NCBI GenBank assembly: GCA_963989385.1
Contig: OZ022501.1
Span: 88,396,979-88,460,978, forward strand
From: Ctena decussata
Lineage: Eukaryota > Mollusca > Bivalvia > Lucinida > Lucinidae
Direction of reading: 5' to 3'
DNA length: 64,000 nucleotides
Below, piece after piece: positions 34,500 to 45,907 of this stretch; positions within the stretch are counted from its first letter, which is position 1; each line of letters opens with the position of its first letter. The notes under the pieces are model-generated. The model searched no databases. It was not told the DNA's origin and worked only from the letters and a program-made list of their open reading frames with translations. Both the position numbers and the translations under genes were made by a program.

Positions 34500-35652
34500 C
34501 AACATACAACTAGAAAGGTTTTTCAGAGAAAAACTGATGTCCCCCTACCAGCCCATTGCCCATCCCCTCTAATGAATAAAAAACCTGTACAAATAAAATA
34601 TCCAAGCCAGTTTGGAGAAAATCCATCCACTGGTTCCAAACATATCCTACATATAAGACTATGTTCTTGAAAAATGGGTCAGGGTCACAAACTAATAAAC
34701 ATGTCTTAAAGATGTCAAAACGATATAATATCCGTCAATTGGTTCAAGGTATAAGTCATTTTAATGGAAAAAAATAAGCATAATATGATCAGCTCTTAAG
34801 CTAGTCCCGGAAATGTATCGATGCAAGGTTGGTAAAATTCCATCTACTGGTTCAAGAGATATCATGGGTACAAGAAAATGTCATCTACGCCCTTCAGTCA
34901 CCTTTAAAATAAGGTCAAGGTCACCAAAGTCTAAACAGCTCGTAAACTGGTCCCAAAACATGTACCCATGAAAGTTTGATGAAATTCCATCCATTAGTTT
35001 AGGGGATACCGTGGGTATAAGAAATTGTCAGCTAAGTCCTCCAGTGACCTGGAAAATGAGGTCAAGGTCACCAAAATCATAACAGCTATTAAATGTGGCC
35101 CTATGATGTATCCATGCAAGTTTTGTGAAATTCCATCAATTAGTTTACGAGATATCGTGGGTTCAAGATATTGCCATCTCAGTCCTCCAGTGACATTGAA
35201 AATAAGGTCAAGGTCACCAAAATCACATCAGCTATTAAACTTGTCCAAATAATGTATCCATGGAAGGTTGGCCAAATTCCATTCATTGGAAATTGTTTAT
35301 GGAAATTGTCATGTTAATCCTCCAGTGACCTTTAAAATAAGGTCGTCTCCAAATCTAAACAGCTCATAAACTTGTCCCAATCATGTATCCAGGAAAGTTT
35401 GGTGAAATTCCATTCATTGGTTCAGGAGATATATTGGGTACACGAACTTGTCATCTAAGTCATCCAGTGACCTTGAAAATGAGGTCAAGGTCACCAAAAT
35501 CCAATCAGCTCTTAAACTATCCATGCAAGTTTGTGAAATTCCATCCATTGATATCGCGCATACGAGAAGCTGTCACGCCGACGCCGGCGCACGGGATCCG
35601 CACTGAAAACAATTTGCCCCCCCCCCCCCTCACCTTTGGTGGGGGGACATAA
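34500..35652 (+). mobile_element. Non-autonomous element with 147-bp tandem core
   Basis: AAATGAGGTCAAGGTCACCA and variants recur about every 147 bp from 34905 to 35495, along with GAAATTCCATCCATTGGTT. The end holds a CGCCGACGCCGGCG patch instead of an ACGG run, then a hairpin CCCCTCACC-TTT-GGTGGGG at about 35621-35641. Confidence 0.65.
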
Positions 35653-35759
35653 CAGCCATTGTCAACTCATATACCAAATATGAACCTTCTACCTTGCAGA
35701 GTTGCTGAGAAATATTTTACGAAAAATTACAGTACTGACTGCATTGAGAGAAAGAAAAA

Positions 35760-35763
<4 letters not shown>

Positions 35764-35811
<48 letters not shown>
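35764..35811. repeat. (CA)n microsatellite
   Basis: 24 uninterrupted CA units inside the tandem-core element. Confidence 0.97.
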
Positions 35812-35816
<5 letters not shown>

Positions 35817-36143
35817 GGAATAACACATAAAAGAAGGCTGGTTCTTCATCCCACTATACAACGTGTCACTGTCAACCTGTATACCAAATATGATTTTTCT
35901 ATCATATAGCACTGCAGAGCTATCTTTGCCGAAAACGTGTGGAGAGAAAAAAAAGGGACAACTACAAGAAAAACAAAAAAGTGAAAGCCCATTTTCAATC
36001 CCACAATACAACTTGTCATTGTCAACTCATATACCAAATATGAACCTTCTATCTTCAACGGTTGCAGAGAAATCTTTCAAGAAAAATTACAGTACTGAAA
36101 GCATGGAGAGAAAAAAGTGAACACATACAGGGAAAAACACATA

Positions 36144-37051
36144 CGCGGGGTGTTCAGAAAGTTCTGATCGTGATTTCATATTTTCATAGGCATCATAAAT
36201 ACAGAACTTCTGATAGCGGAACTTTATAAAGCTGCAATATGTCAGGACAACTATGCAAACGCAGTGTATATTTTCTAAAGGACATATTTTTGAACGTCTT
36301 TGAAAGAGGTATACTCTACAGCCACTGCGAATTTCTACTTTAGAAGGTCATAGTTCGCATATAAGCAGTCTTTAATTTTTTTCGTCATGGCTATCTAAAC
36401 ACAAACCCTAGGCAACCGTGTCCTGTAAATATCGCAGAAATTATATTTAATCTAGGTTCCATACTGCCCCTTGAATTTGGATAATCTGCATTTTATGTGG
36501 TAGCCAATTCCCCCTGTCTGCTAAAGTCATTATTTTTAGAAACGAAAACAAATGCCTTAGCATTCAAAATCTTGTCAGGAAAACCTTTTGCATGGCCCAA
36601 TTCGAAATTGTCGAATAATTAAAATTAATATAAAAAACGAAGTTGTCACAGCCTTAGAAAATGACGTTGACGTCGATTTCAATAACGTCATTAGAACTGC
36701 GCATTGCTTTGCGAAGGAATGAATTGGAAACGTTCGCTACCCCTCTAATTTTTAAATGGATATTGACGGCAACGACTGACAAACAGCTGACAAAAATTCA
36801 TTTGGTATTTACGACGATTTTTTACTTGAATGACACACTGAAAATAAATTCACATAGGACTTTAAGCCAGTGGTATAACTGGAGTCTAATAAAACGCGCT
36901 GTACCTCAATAAGATAATGTATCTTTGTATAGTGTTTGGTATCACTGTAAAGGTAAAATGTAGTGCTTTCATTACATGCAAAGCAATTGCCCCCAGCATG
37001 CCGGTAAACAAAGTTATTTGGCGAGAATCAGAACTTTCTGAACAACCCTCG
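36144..37051. mobile_element. 908-bp TA-targeted MITE
   Basis: CGCGGGGTGTTCAGAAAGTT at the left is the inverse of AACTTTCTGAACAACCCTCG at the right (one or two differences). TA lies on each side. Other units of the host array show the uninterrupted site ACACATAAAAGAAGG, so the insertion is well defined. There is no transposase frame; a Tc1/mariner-type derivative is likely from the TA target. Confidence 0.75.
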
Positions 37052-37656
37052 TATAAAAGAAGGCTGGTTCTTCATCCCACGATACAATTTGTTACTGTTA
37101 ATCTGTGTACCAAATATGAACTTTCTATCAAATACCATTGCAGAGATACTTTTGATGAAAAACTGTGGAGAGAAAGAGAAAGGGACAAATATAAGAAAAA
37201 CAAAAGAACAGAAAGCCAATTTTTAATCCCACAATACAACTTGTCATTGTCAACTCATACGCCAAATGTGAACCTTTTATCTTGAACGGTTGCTGAGAAA
37301 TCTTTTACGAAAAATTACAGTATTGGAATCATGGAGAGAAAGAAAAGTGAACAAACACAGAAAAGAACACATGGGAGAAGGCTATTTCTTTTTCCCATGA
37401 TATAACTTGTCACTGTCAACCTGTATATTAAATATGAAATTTCTACCCTATACCATTGTGGAGATTTCTTTGACTGAAAAGTGTGGAGAGAAAGAAAGAG
37501 GGACAAATACAAGAAAAACAAAGAGAAAGCCCATTTTCAATCCCACGATACAACTTGTCATAGTCAACGCATATACCAAATATGAACCTATTATCTTGAA
37601 CAGTTGCTGAGAAATCTTTTACGAAAAATTACAGTACTGAAAGCATGGATAGAAAG

Positions 37657-38547
37657 GCTAATTCTAGGTTGAAATTCTTATTTAGGAAGCAGAGATTTCG
37701 TAACTTGCATATGAAAAAGCTTTTGGTTATGTCTCTAATACAGTGCCATTTTGACTATGCTTGTTCGTTTTGGTACCCTGGTTTATCTAAAAAGTTGAAA
37801 AATAGGCTTCAGACTACCCAAAATAAAGTAATAAGGTTTGTTTTGAATTTGGACCAGAGGTTCCATATAGGACCTGACAGTTTAAAGTCTTTGGGATGGC
37901 TGCCTGTTTCTAAAACAGTTGATCAGATCATACTAAACCATGTTTTCAAAATCAGATCAGGTTTATCACCAGAGTACATGAGAGAACATTTTATTCCTGC
38001 TACTTCTGTACATGTGTATAACACTAGATTCAGGGAGAACGGCTGCTTTTCTCTTCCAAAGGTGAAAGGATTTGGGAAGAAATCATTTGCTTATAGTGGT
38101 TGTACCTTATGGAATGAACTTCCTATAAATATTAAAAATATAACTTGTCTTCGGAATTTTAAACTAGCTGCAAAAACATACTTTTTAAATTTTTTAAGGA
38201 TTGGTGGTAACCTAGTTTTTGGTTTTCGCGGATTGAATGTTTTAAATTCTTGGTGTATCTGAATTCATAACTTGGCCATTTAGGTTTTACCTTATTTTTA
38301 TCCTTTTATTGTGCCTCACTATGACTTGCAAATCAATACTCAGGGACCACAATGGAAATAAGGGAAATCACTTTCTCTTTTTTGTGTTATCCTCGGTACT
38401 GATTAGCAAGCCACGGAACTGTGCAATGTTTGGATGTTTCATATGTATCCTTTATATGTGTATATAATATCTTATGTATTGTATTGTTTTATCATGTATG
38501 TCCATGTTGCTAATCTGTGATACCAAAATAAACAAATCAATCAATCA
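37657..38547 (+). pseudogene. LINE ORF2 C-terminal fragment (jockey/CR1-like), open frame
   Basis: The frame to 38262 encodes the C-terminal end of a non-LTR reverse transcriptase, with motifs SLIQCHFDYACSFWYPGLSK, LQTTQNKVIRF, SLGWLPVSKTVDQIILNHVF and TLWNELPINIK. The polymerase palm and endonuclease are absent. A non-coding tail follows, ending in (AATC)n. The copy is flanked by an 8-bp duplication ATAGAAAG (37649-37656 and 38548-38555), the mark of target-primed reverse transcription with 5' truncation. The open frame without stops suggests a fairly recent insertion. It is a different LINE family from 24890-28065. Confidence 0.85.
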
Positions 38548-39174
38548 ATAGAAAGAAAAGTGAACAACACATGGAAGAACAAATAGGAGAAGGCTGGTTC
38601 TCTATTCCACGATACAACTTGTTGCTGTCAATCTGTATGCCAAATATGATTTTTCTATCTCATATTGTTGGGGAGATATCTTTGACAAAAAAAGTGTGGA
38701 GTGAAAGAAAAAGGGACAAATACAGAGAAGAACACATAAGAGAAGACCCTTTCTCAGTCCCACGATACAACTTGCCATTGCCAACCTGCTTACCAAATAT
38801 CAATTTCCTATCTTATACGGTTATGGAGATATCTTTAACGAAACAGTGTTACGGAATTACGGAAGGACGGACGGACAACCGGACGGAAGGACGGATGGAA
38901 CCACGGATAGATGTAAACCAGTATACCCCAACTTTTTCAAAGCGGGGGTATAAAAAAACGTTTGTTGGAGCCTAAACAATTCGACACTTTTCTTTATCAA
39001 CATTTTCAACGTACTGGTCATTCTCCGAAGGATATTTCAGTACAACCAGTGGAGAAATTAATCTATCATGAAAATTCTTCTTCGAGTTTTAAAATAATAA
39101 AAAGACATGAAACTGAATTGATTGATTAAATTCTTACAGACTCCTTATCCACTGGGATTAAATGAAAATACGTT

Positions 39175-39720
39175 TTAAAGGTAGGTTCCTGTACTTTGAA
39201 ATGTATCATAATTTTGACGATCTTTCATCCAAGTTGTTGGAAAGCACTTATAAAAAGGGAATGAATAAGCTTCACTTAAAAGTGTAAATCAAAAAAATAT
39301 TAGAAAAGTTGTTTTGCAAGGGATTTCCTAACTCTGCTTCGCACACCAGTTAGGGCTATTTATAGTTCGCGCCAAAAATAGATAACGCAACTGACGTCAT
39401 GCTGCATTGCATTTTGGGATAGTTTTAACCCATCCGCCATGCCAGGACCTCTATGAGAACTCACGGCAAGAGAAAATTTACCTGTGGAGAATGGCATCAG
39501 AAATCGCGCGCATATAGACATATAACATATCTATTTTTAGAACTGGAATTCCAAGGAAGGAAAATAAACCAAAAGGGAAAACGACTATTTTCTTCAACAT
39601 CTGACGATTTTCTCAGTAGCAACAGATTCAGAAAAATAAGAGAATTCAATACTACCCAGAAAAAGACGAAATTATTTTGTGAACATAATTGTTATCGCTA
39701 GTCCAGGAACCTACCTTTAA
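39175..39720. mobile_element. TTAA-flanked MITE, about 0.55 kb
   Basis: TTAAAGGTAGGTTCCTG (39175-39191) and CAGGAACCTACCTTTAA (39704-39720) are perfect 17-bp inverses whose outer four bases are TTAA on both sides. That fits a piggyBac-type TTAA target duplication. An 82-codon frame inside (39453-39701) ends in the inverted repeat and has no transposase signature. Confidence 0.75.
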
Positions 39721-39989
39721 CCATGAGGGTAATGTTTCAAAATTGCCCGATTTTGAAGTATTTTCCCTAATGGAAATTCGGAAACGTAAATCTAGGTCTC
39801 ATGGTTTGAGACAAAACAGAAATAATTTACAAAAAAGCGTTTTTTAAAAAGAAAAAGAACAACTATTTCACTTAAAACTTTTTCGAAAAATTTAAAGGAA
39901 ACTGTTAGACATTCTATGCTGTCATTTTTCAGTTCTCTATTTATTTCTGTATAACATGTTTTAGATACTGAGGCGAATAATTAAAATCT
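39721..39989. other. Short unassigned stretch
   Basis: A/T-rich with A-runs; nothing recognised. Confidence 0.4.
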
Positions 39990-40037
39990 TTAAAAAATTA
40001 CTTCAAGAGCAGATAATACATACAGAAGTAGGAACAT

Positions 40038-40083
40038 GGGCCAGACTATGTAGTTTCGGCTATTAAAGCCTCGTCAATAACCC
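40038..40083 (-). ncRNA. Hammerhead ribozyme, one core change
   Basis: Minus strand: stem I GGGTTA/TGGCCC pairs with two G-U pairs. The core reads TTGACGA, so the conserved C3 is a U. Stem II GGCT-TTAAT-AGCC, GAAA and stem III ACT-ACAT-AGT are intact. C3 substitution usually kills cleavage. Confidence 0.8.
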
Positions 40084-40408
40084 TGACAATATCTGGTGAC
40101 GAAACCAGAAAAAAAGCATACTGTAATTTCTTAATTTTAATTAGGCAGTCGTTTCAAAGACTGATAAGTTTCAAAAGGATCCAAATAGTATAAAAGTTGA
40201 TGATCTAGAATAATAGTCAAATTTTTGATTTCTCAGAATCTAGCCTCTGATCTCAAAGGATGTAAATAAAATATAATCTGCACTTTGGATGATGTACGGA
40301 GAGACGATTTATGGCCGCCACACGGCACAAAACCAGCTGCAGGGAGGTAAAATTAAAATCTTAAAAGGTTCCTTCAGGAGCAGAGAAGACATACAGAAGT
40401 AGGAACAT

Positions 40409-40454
40409 GGGCCAGACTACGTAGTTTCGGCTAATTAAGCCTCGTCAGTGACCC
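40409..40454 (-). ncRNA. Hammerhead ribozyme, type I, intact core
   Basis: Minus strand: stem I GGGTCA (40454-40449) with TGGCCC (40414-40409), core CTGACGA, stem II GGCT-TAATT-AGCC, GAAA, stem III ACT-ACGT-AGT, and cleavage after the C at 40415. No conserved residue is changed. Together with the neighbour 371 bp away it would release one unit-length RNA per cut pair if both were active. Confidence 0.87.
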
Positions 40455-40927
40455 TGACAATATCTGGTGATGAAACCAGAAAAAAGCATACTGTAATTTC
40501 TTAATCTTTATTGGGCAGTCGATTCAAAGACTGATTAGTTTCAAAAGGATTCAAATAATATAAAAGACGATGATCTAGAATAATAGTCTCAATCGACTTC
40601 AAAACTGAGATTACTCAGAATCTATCCTCTGACATCAAAGGTTGTAAATAAAATATAATCTGCACTATGGATGATGTAAATTCTACGATAGAAATCATCC
40701 ATTTTATGATGCTGCGCTCTTGACTAGATATGTCACCGAACATGCTCCCCGTCCATTAATTGAATATGAAACAAATCACGAAATGTATTTCATTAGAGTT
40801 CTATTTGTAAATAACGGAATCGAATTTATTGACTTACATAGTATCTTTGAGGATAAATCCGTCACTTCATCCATACCTGCATATTTTCAAAATTCTGAAC
40901 CACCAATAATTAGTTATAAATATAATA

Positions 40928-41284
40928 ATTTAAAGAGTAACTACACTTCAGGAACGGACTGAATCAGATCCCAAACCCTATCCCCAACATCAAAGGGAAA
41001 GATTGACAAAGACATCCCAACAAACAATAAATTACAAGTGATAAGCCGAGTCAGCAGCTCTTTCCCAAATAGATGGCAACTCAGCTATCTTTATTGAACT
41101 AAATAATTTAGACCAACAGACGGGTTACAACGGACTAAGCAAATTATATGAAAAACAATTTACAATTATTTTTACCTATTTTCTATTTTTATGATAGAGG
41201 ATTAAACTGAGAACACAATAAATTAAACAGCACCGAACATAAAACAAATGCAACCGCAACAAAAGTACCGCCTTGGGACATTAA
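40928..41284 (-). repeat. Penelope-like 3' module inserted in Penelope-like gene (first)
   Basis: From AATTTAAAGAGTAACTACAC to ACCGCCTTGGGACA, more than 95 percent alike by eye to 43042-43400 and 55022-55385. It is antisense to its host and interrupts the frame between YKYN and LVSDLDIHA. All three copies share the same AAATTTAAAGAGTAAC boundary, which is the natural 3' end of the parent RNA, and differ at the other end, as expected of 5'-truncated retrocopies. Confidence 0.75.
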
Positions 41285-41994
41285 AATCACTATATTTAAT
41301 TGCAATCAACTTGTTTCAGATCTTGACATTCATGCTAACACTCCTGAGGCATGAGACTGTAAAGATTCTAAATTTATTTTTCCGGCAGCCGGTCATGTTA
41401 TAACTGGAAATTTAAAAAATAATTTCAGATTCAAGAACTCGTTACATAGTTTTTAAGGGTCCAAAATACAGATTTCCTTGCCGCACCGATGTCAAAAATG
41501 TAGGGAAGAAATAGCATCCGCATTAAATGAGTTAAGTGACCGATGGTGTAAACGAAAGTATCTTGAGCCTCATGCCTTACAGGCATGGAAAGTAAGCATC
41601 TTCAAAATAGTAGATAAAAGAATTAAATTTTATTCGCAAAACATTCACCTTTTACGCCCTAAACCTAAATCTACTTTTCGCCATCTACGGCGAGGTATCC
41701 AAGAATTTCATAGAAAGTACGTTGTGGTTCCAGCAGACAAGGCCGCAAACAATGTTGATGTTGTTTGACGACTGTATTACATTAACACTCTAACAAGGAG
41801 CTTTGCGGCACAAGGGCCTACAAAGCGACACCTACATTGCAACCATTTACCCCTCAAGTTTTCTGCTAATGTTAAGGAACGCCAAGACAAACTTCCTATG
41901 ATGTATTGTTAACTAAGCTTCATAAGAAAAAACGTATAAAGCACGATTTATTGCCATTTCAAGTTCGTGTTCTACTATTGAACTTTCTAAATTA

Positions 41995-42699
41995 CCGTAT
42001 AATGGGAAATTTTCGCGTCGCCTAATTTTCGCGAAATTTTGCGGTTGGTAGCGATCCGCGAAAATTGAGCTCCGCGAAATATTTTCCAGGTTTGTACAAA
42101 ATAGTAATAGGAAATTTGAATCGTCTAAACATATGGTTTGCGGTATTCAAAGCGCCCCATAAAACCTTAAAAGTAGGTAGCTATGGAGCTGTTATTTACG
42201 GCGCAATTATGTTAGCTGGTAATTAGCAGGTAATTAAAATTGGAACAGAATGTCAGTTTTTCACTTGTACCTGATTATGCGAGTACAACTGAATTACTTT
42301 TAATTGGCTGTGAGTTCTGTATACTTTTATCCTGAACAATAGCCATTCTATCAATTGCTCACATAGTTCAGTTGACTGTTTCTGTGTACTAAACATTTGT
42401 ACAAATGTCTATCTTACTTTTTTGTGAAGAAAAAAATGGGTATCCTCCCAAAACATAAAGGAGCTGATTCTCCCTAAACAAATGTGTTCATAGAAAAGTG
42501 ATTAGAGTTTCTTTACGTTTCTCTCTCCTTACAAGTGCGTCTTGATTTTTCAGTCAAACCAATGTTTTACAGGGCAAACACAATTTTTATTTCGGTAGAT
42601 ATTCACATCCGCGAAAATTAAAACCAGCGAAAATTAATCCTCATGTTTTTGGGGCAAATCCGCGAAAATTTGGCGACGCGAAAATTTTCCATTGTACGG
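41995..42699. mobile_element. 705-bp TA-flanked MITE with CGCGAAAATT ends
   Basis: CCGTATAATGGGAAATTTTC at the left is the inverse of GAAAATTTTCCATTGTACGG at the right, with two differences, and the match continues through CGCGTCGCC. TA flanks both sides (41993-41994, 42700-42701). Removing it rejoins the ELSKL and LTAVKYHV coding segments in frame, which confirms both ends. No coding content. Confidence 0.85.
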
Positions 42700-43041
42700 T
42701 ATTTATTTTTTGCCTCACTGCTGTAAAATATCATGTCATAAGGTACTGTGATTAAGTTGATGAAAGGTCTGGTAAAATTTCTTTTGGTCTATTAAAAATT
42801 CTGGTGCGGTAATTAATAAAATGAAGATGAGAGGGCTCCCTACGACCAGTTTGTCAACTTATGATTTTTCTACACTCTATACTACTTTGCCACATAATTT
42901 GATCAAGAGAAAACTTATAAATTTAATTGATTGGACGTTTCAAAGGGAAGGTTCGCCTTTTTTTGCTTTTCATGTTAGAAACGTTTTCTTTACTTCTGAA
43001 CATCAAAACCGATATAAACTTTGGTCATGTCAAGATATGTG

Positions 43042-43470
43042 TAAATTTAAAGAGTAACTACACTTCAGGAACGGACTGAATCAGATCCCAAACCCTATCC
43101 CCAACATCAAAGGGAAAGATTGACAAAGACATCCCAACAAACAAGAAATTACAACTGATAAGCCGAGTCAGCAGCTCTTTCCCAAATAGGTGGCGACTCA
43201 GCTATCTTTATTGAACTAAATAATTCAGACCAACAGAAGGATTACAACAGACTAAGCAAATTATACGAAAATTATTTAACAATTATTTTTACCTATTTTC
43301 TATTTTTATTATAGAAGGGTTAAAATGACAACACAATAAATTAAACAGCACCGAACATAAAACGAATGCAACCACAACGAAAGTACCGCCTTGGGACGGT
43401 CAGTAATAACTACTGGGGGTTTAAACCGGTTTTACTGGGCCCAAATCTTCACCCTCACCCTCCGCTGCAG
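43042..43470 (-). repeat. Penelope-like 3' module inserted in Penelope-like gene (second)
   Basis: The longest of the three near-identical copies. It includes the full head CCGCCTTGGGACGGTCAGTA, AACTACTGGGGGTTTAAACC and CACCCTCACCCTCCGC. It splits KLWSCQDMC from DNIYIRF. Confidence 0.75.
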
Positions 43471-43804
43471 TGCCTTAATATATCATTTTGATAATATTTA
43501 CATTAGATTTGTTACTAAGTTATACAGACAAATTTATGGTATTCCGATTGGTTCTTTTTGTTCTCCTCTTGTAGTGGTTTTAGTTTTTATTTTGCTATGA
43601 AAGAGATTCCATGGCTTCTCTTTCTAATGATAAACAATTCGAAATTATTGAGGCTTTAATTCTATATCTAGATGATCTTTTAGATATTGACAATCTTTAA
43701 TTTGAAGGGATGGTGAATAGAATTTATCCACCTGAGCTGCAGTGCATTAAACAAAGCTAATGCAGCCGATACTGAAGCCCCATTTTTGGATTTACATTTA
43801 TCTA

Positions 43805-44811
43805 CATTGAACGAATATTACAACCGTCCACTTTTCAAATTGCATTTTTCTATCTAAACGCGATAGTATCCAAATGCATAAAATCAGAAAACATGTGCAT
43901 AATAATGGACTTCAGTTTAGCGATATTTTCAAATATCTGTGATGTTTTGGCATATTTTTGGGAAGAAATATCCAAAAATGCAATTGTTTCAGAGAAAAAA
44001 CGTTGCTTAAACGCGATTTTCATGCAGACGTTAGTGCGAATGTAAACAGTGTGGTATACCAAACCAATTAACACTAAAAATGTCGAAAATTTCTCAAGGG
44101 ACGTAGCTTTTAAGCAATTTTTAAAAAATGCATTTTCCAAGAAACGAGATTTCGATCCTCGTCCAAAAAAAAAAGTTGAAATCAGTGTGTGTACCTTTTA
44201 AGATCTTGGCCTATAAGACCATACGTTATAGAGCTTAGTGAGTCCATATTGCATCCGGAAATTGTCACACATTTTGCACACTTTCGGTTTCTACATAAAT
44301 TTTAAATTTCAATTAAACTGTATTTCTGGGATGAATTTTGTTCTTCGAAATGTTTCATAAGGCGTCTAGTAACGATGTCTACAGAGCAGCTTGAACTTTG
44401 TACCTGGATTATGTGCTAACAGCTGAGCTTCTACGATTTAACTAGCGACAGTGTTTTTCTTCGCGTTGTTGCGTAGACCTAACAGCAAGTCCGATCGCAT
44501 CAAATTTTTCATTCCTTTGAAACCTTTAATGAAGGTGTTTATGTCCCTCTTTAGGATAAGATTTGTCATCAAGAACTTCAATATTTGAAAAACAATTATT
44601 CTGTAGCAAAATGTGTGATTTTTAGAATAGATGGTACCTTTGTTCCGACAGCGCCTGTGCAAGAAATAGGCGTCCTATTGAAATGAAATAGCTTGAAGAG
44701 TTTTGGGTAGGGTTTACTTAATGTATGCAATCTACTATTTTGACCACTAAGTATTCTTTGCAGAACCTGACGCCAACATGTAGGGTGGACGGTTATAAGT
44801 TTCGTTCAATG
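43805..44811. mobile_element. 1.0-kb TA-flanked inverted-repeat element
   Basis: CATTGAACGAATATTACAAC (43805-43824) and GTTATAAGTTTCGTTCAATG (44792-44811) are inverses with few differences, continuing to CGTCCAC/GTGGACG. TA flanks both sides. Removing it rejoins DLHLS to the IYDKRDDFD segment in frame. The frames inside (43850-44140, 44438-44662, both minus) are not recognisable as transposase. Confidence 0.85.
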
Positions 44812-45850
44812 TATTTCAAAAGGATTTTCTTCAACCAAAATTTATGATAAACGCGATGACTTCGATTTTGACGTAGTGATTTTTCCATTTCCGGATGGTG
44901 ATGTTCCCCGTTCTACGTCTTATTGGTTTCACATTTTTGTCAACTTATTCGGTTTGCTAGAATGTCTAGTCATGTGACTGAATTCAATGTCCGTAATAAA
45001 ATTTTAGCTGCTAAGCCTCTGTAACAGGGCTATCGTTATCAGAAACTTCGAAAAGCTTTTTCCAAATTCTATCGCCGACACTATGCATTGATTTCTAAAT
45101 TAAAAGTTCGGATTAAAAAGTCTTTTGCAACAGGGCTAATCGAAACCAGAATTTTATGGTGACTTAGTTTATAAATTAAAAAAAAAAGAAGATACCTCTG
45201 ATTTTTCAGATCAGTTAAAAAATTGTCGTTCGTTACAAACGTACTGGATATAACAAATGTAATGCTACAGTCTGCATGTTTAGTAGTTAACCCAATCATT
45301 GGTAATAACTTTGCTTTCCGCTTTAATTGCACGCCGGTTGGTCAAGTATCAGACTCAATGACGGACCGACATAAAGCTACCTAGTTTAGTTGGTTCGGGC
45401 CGGAGTTCCCCTTGTCTGTTGCTTGATTTTTCGGGGTCTAACTGATGGTTTTCTTTTGTTCTGGTATTTCAGTGGTGTTTTTGACTTCCCAGGGGTCTCC
45501 TGGTGTAGCTATACGTTATTTCTGTCGAGTCCTCATCTCTGATTCATCATACGTCTAAACGTGATTTGTTTGTTACTGATGATATTTCGTTGATTGGTTA
45601 GGAAACCTTCACGCGGACCAAACAGCTAAATAAATGTTTCGAACCACTGCAGAAGCAGAAGGCGAGGTTTGGTACCAGTAAAACATGTTTAAGCCCGCCA
45701 CTGGTCTTTTGCTGACCGTTCCGAAGCGATCCTTCCGTTGTAAGTCCTTGATGTTACATTGTGCTATGTCCGCTTGTCTTTGTTCTTTAGCGGTTTGGTC
45801 ACCTGTTTTGCTACCCAATCTGCCTTTTGTTTTGCTTTGTTTTGCGAGTT

Positions 45851-45907
45851 AAAAATAAAATAAATCTGCCTTTTGTTTTGTCTTGCGAGTTAAAAAAATA
45901 AAATAAA
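45851..45907. other. AT-rich junction between elements
   Basis: A short duplicated TCTGCCTTTTGTTTTG and TTAAAAAAATAAAATAAA spacer. Confidence 0.4.

Larger units (their letters stand above)
35655..38955 (+). mobile_element. Non-autonomous tandem-core element with two nested insertions
   Basis: Units of about 155-165 bp carry TGTCAACTCATATACCAAAT, TGCTGAGAAATCTTTTACGA and GGAGAAGGCTGGTTCTTCAT. The array resumes in register after a 908-bp MITE (36144-37051) and an 891-bp LINE fragment (37657-38547). It ends with an ACGG run (38863-38900) and a TACCCC...GGGGGTATA hairpin (38927-38953). A (CA)n tract lies at 35764-35811. Confidence 0.7.
39990..40685 (-). mobile_element. Retrozyme-like element, head-to-tail units with hammerheads
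   Basis: Two hammerheads on the minus strand (40038-40083 and 40409-40454) lie in the same orientation with predicted cleavage sites 371 bp apart, so one complete 371-bp monomer is bounded by ribozymes and a partial unit follows on each side. The monomer contains GAAGGAAC, GCAGCTGGTTTTGTGCCGTG, GGCGGCCATAAATCGTCTC, GTACATCATCC and ACTGCCTAATT blocks in the same order as at 11955-12515. There is no open frame. The upstream-side partial unit abuts the Penelope-like coding sequence near 40685. Confidence 0.85.
40686..45850 (+). pseudogene. Penelope-like reverse transcriptase gene, split by four insertions
   Basis: Coding pieces in order: GIEFIDLHSIFEDKSVTSSI and PAYFQNSEPPII (40690-40930); AAGHVITGNL and YVVVPADKAANN (41330-41766); TAVKYHVIRYC (about 42720); SLSTYDFSTLYTTLPHNLIK (42845-42905); IYIRFVTKLYRQIYGIPIGS (43490-43555); DTEAPFLDLHLS (about 43770-43804); IYDKRDDFDFD and later RYKRTGYN to SDSMTD (44815-45378). 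The LYTTLPH and GIP.GS segments are reverse transcriptase motifs I recall from Penelope-like proteins. No GIY-YIG domain follows, so it would be an endonuclease-lacking type; clade is uncertain. Insertions at 40928-41284, 41995-42699, 43042-43470 and 43805-44811 break it, besides stops and frameshifts. The 3' UTR (45379-45850) carries the module scattered elsewhere in the window. Confidence 0.7.

Noticed and set aside
36661..36912. Possible transposase fragment inside the 908-bp MITE
   Set aside because: The 83-codon frame has no DDE-type motif or helix-turn-helix signature that I can recognise.
39453..39701. 82-codon frame inside the TTAA MITE
   Set aside because: It is basic and without transposase motifs, and it runs up to the terminal repeat; likely chance.
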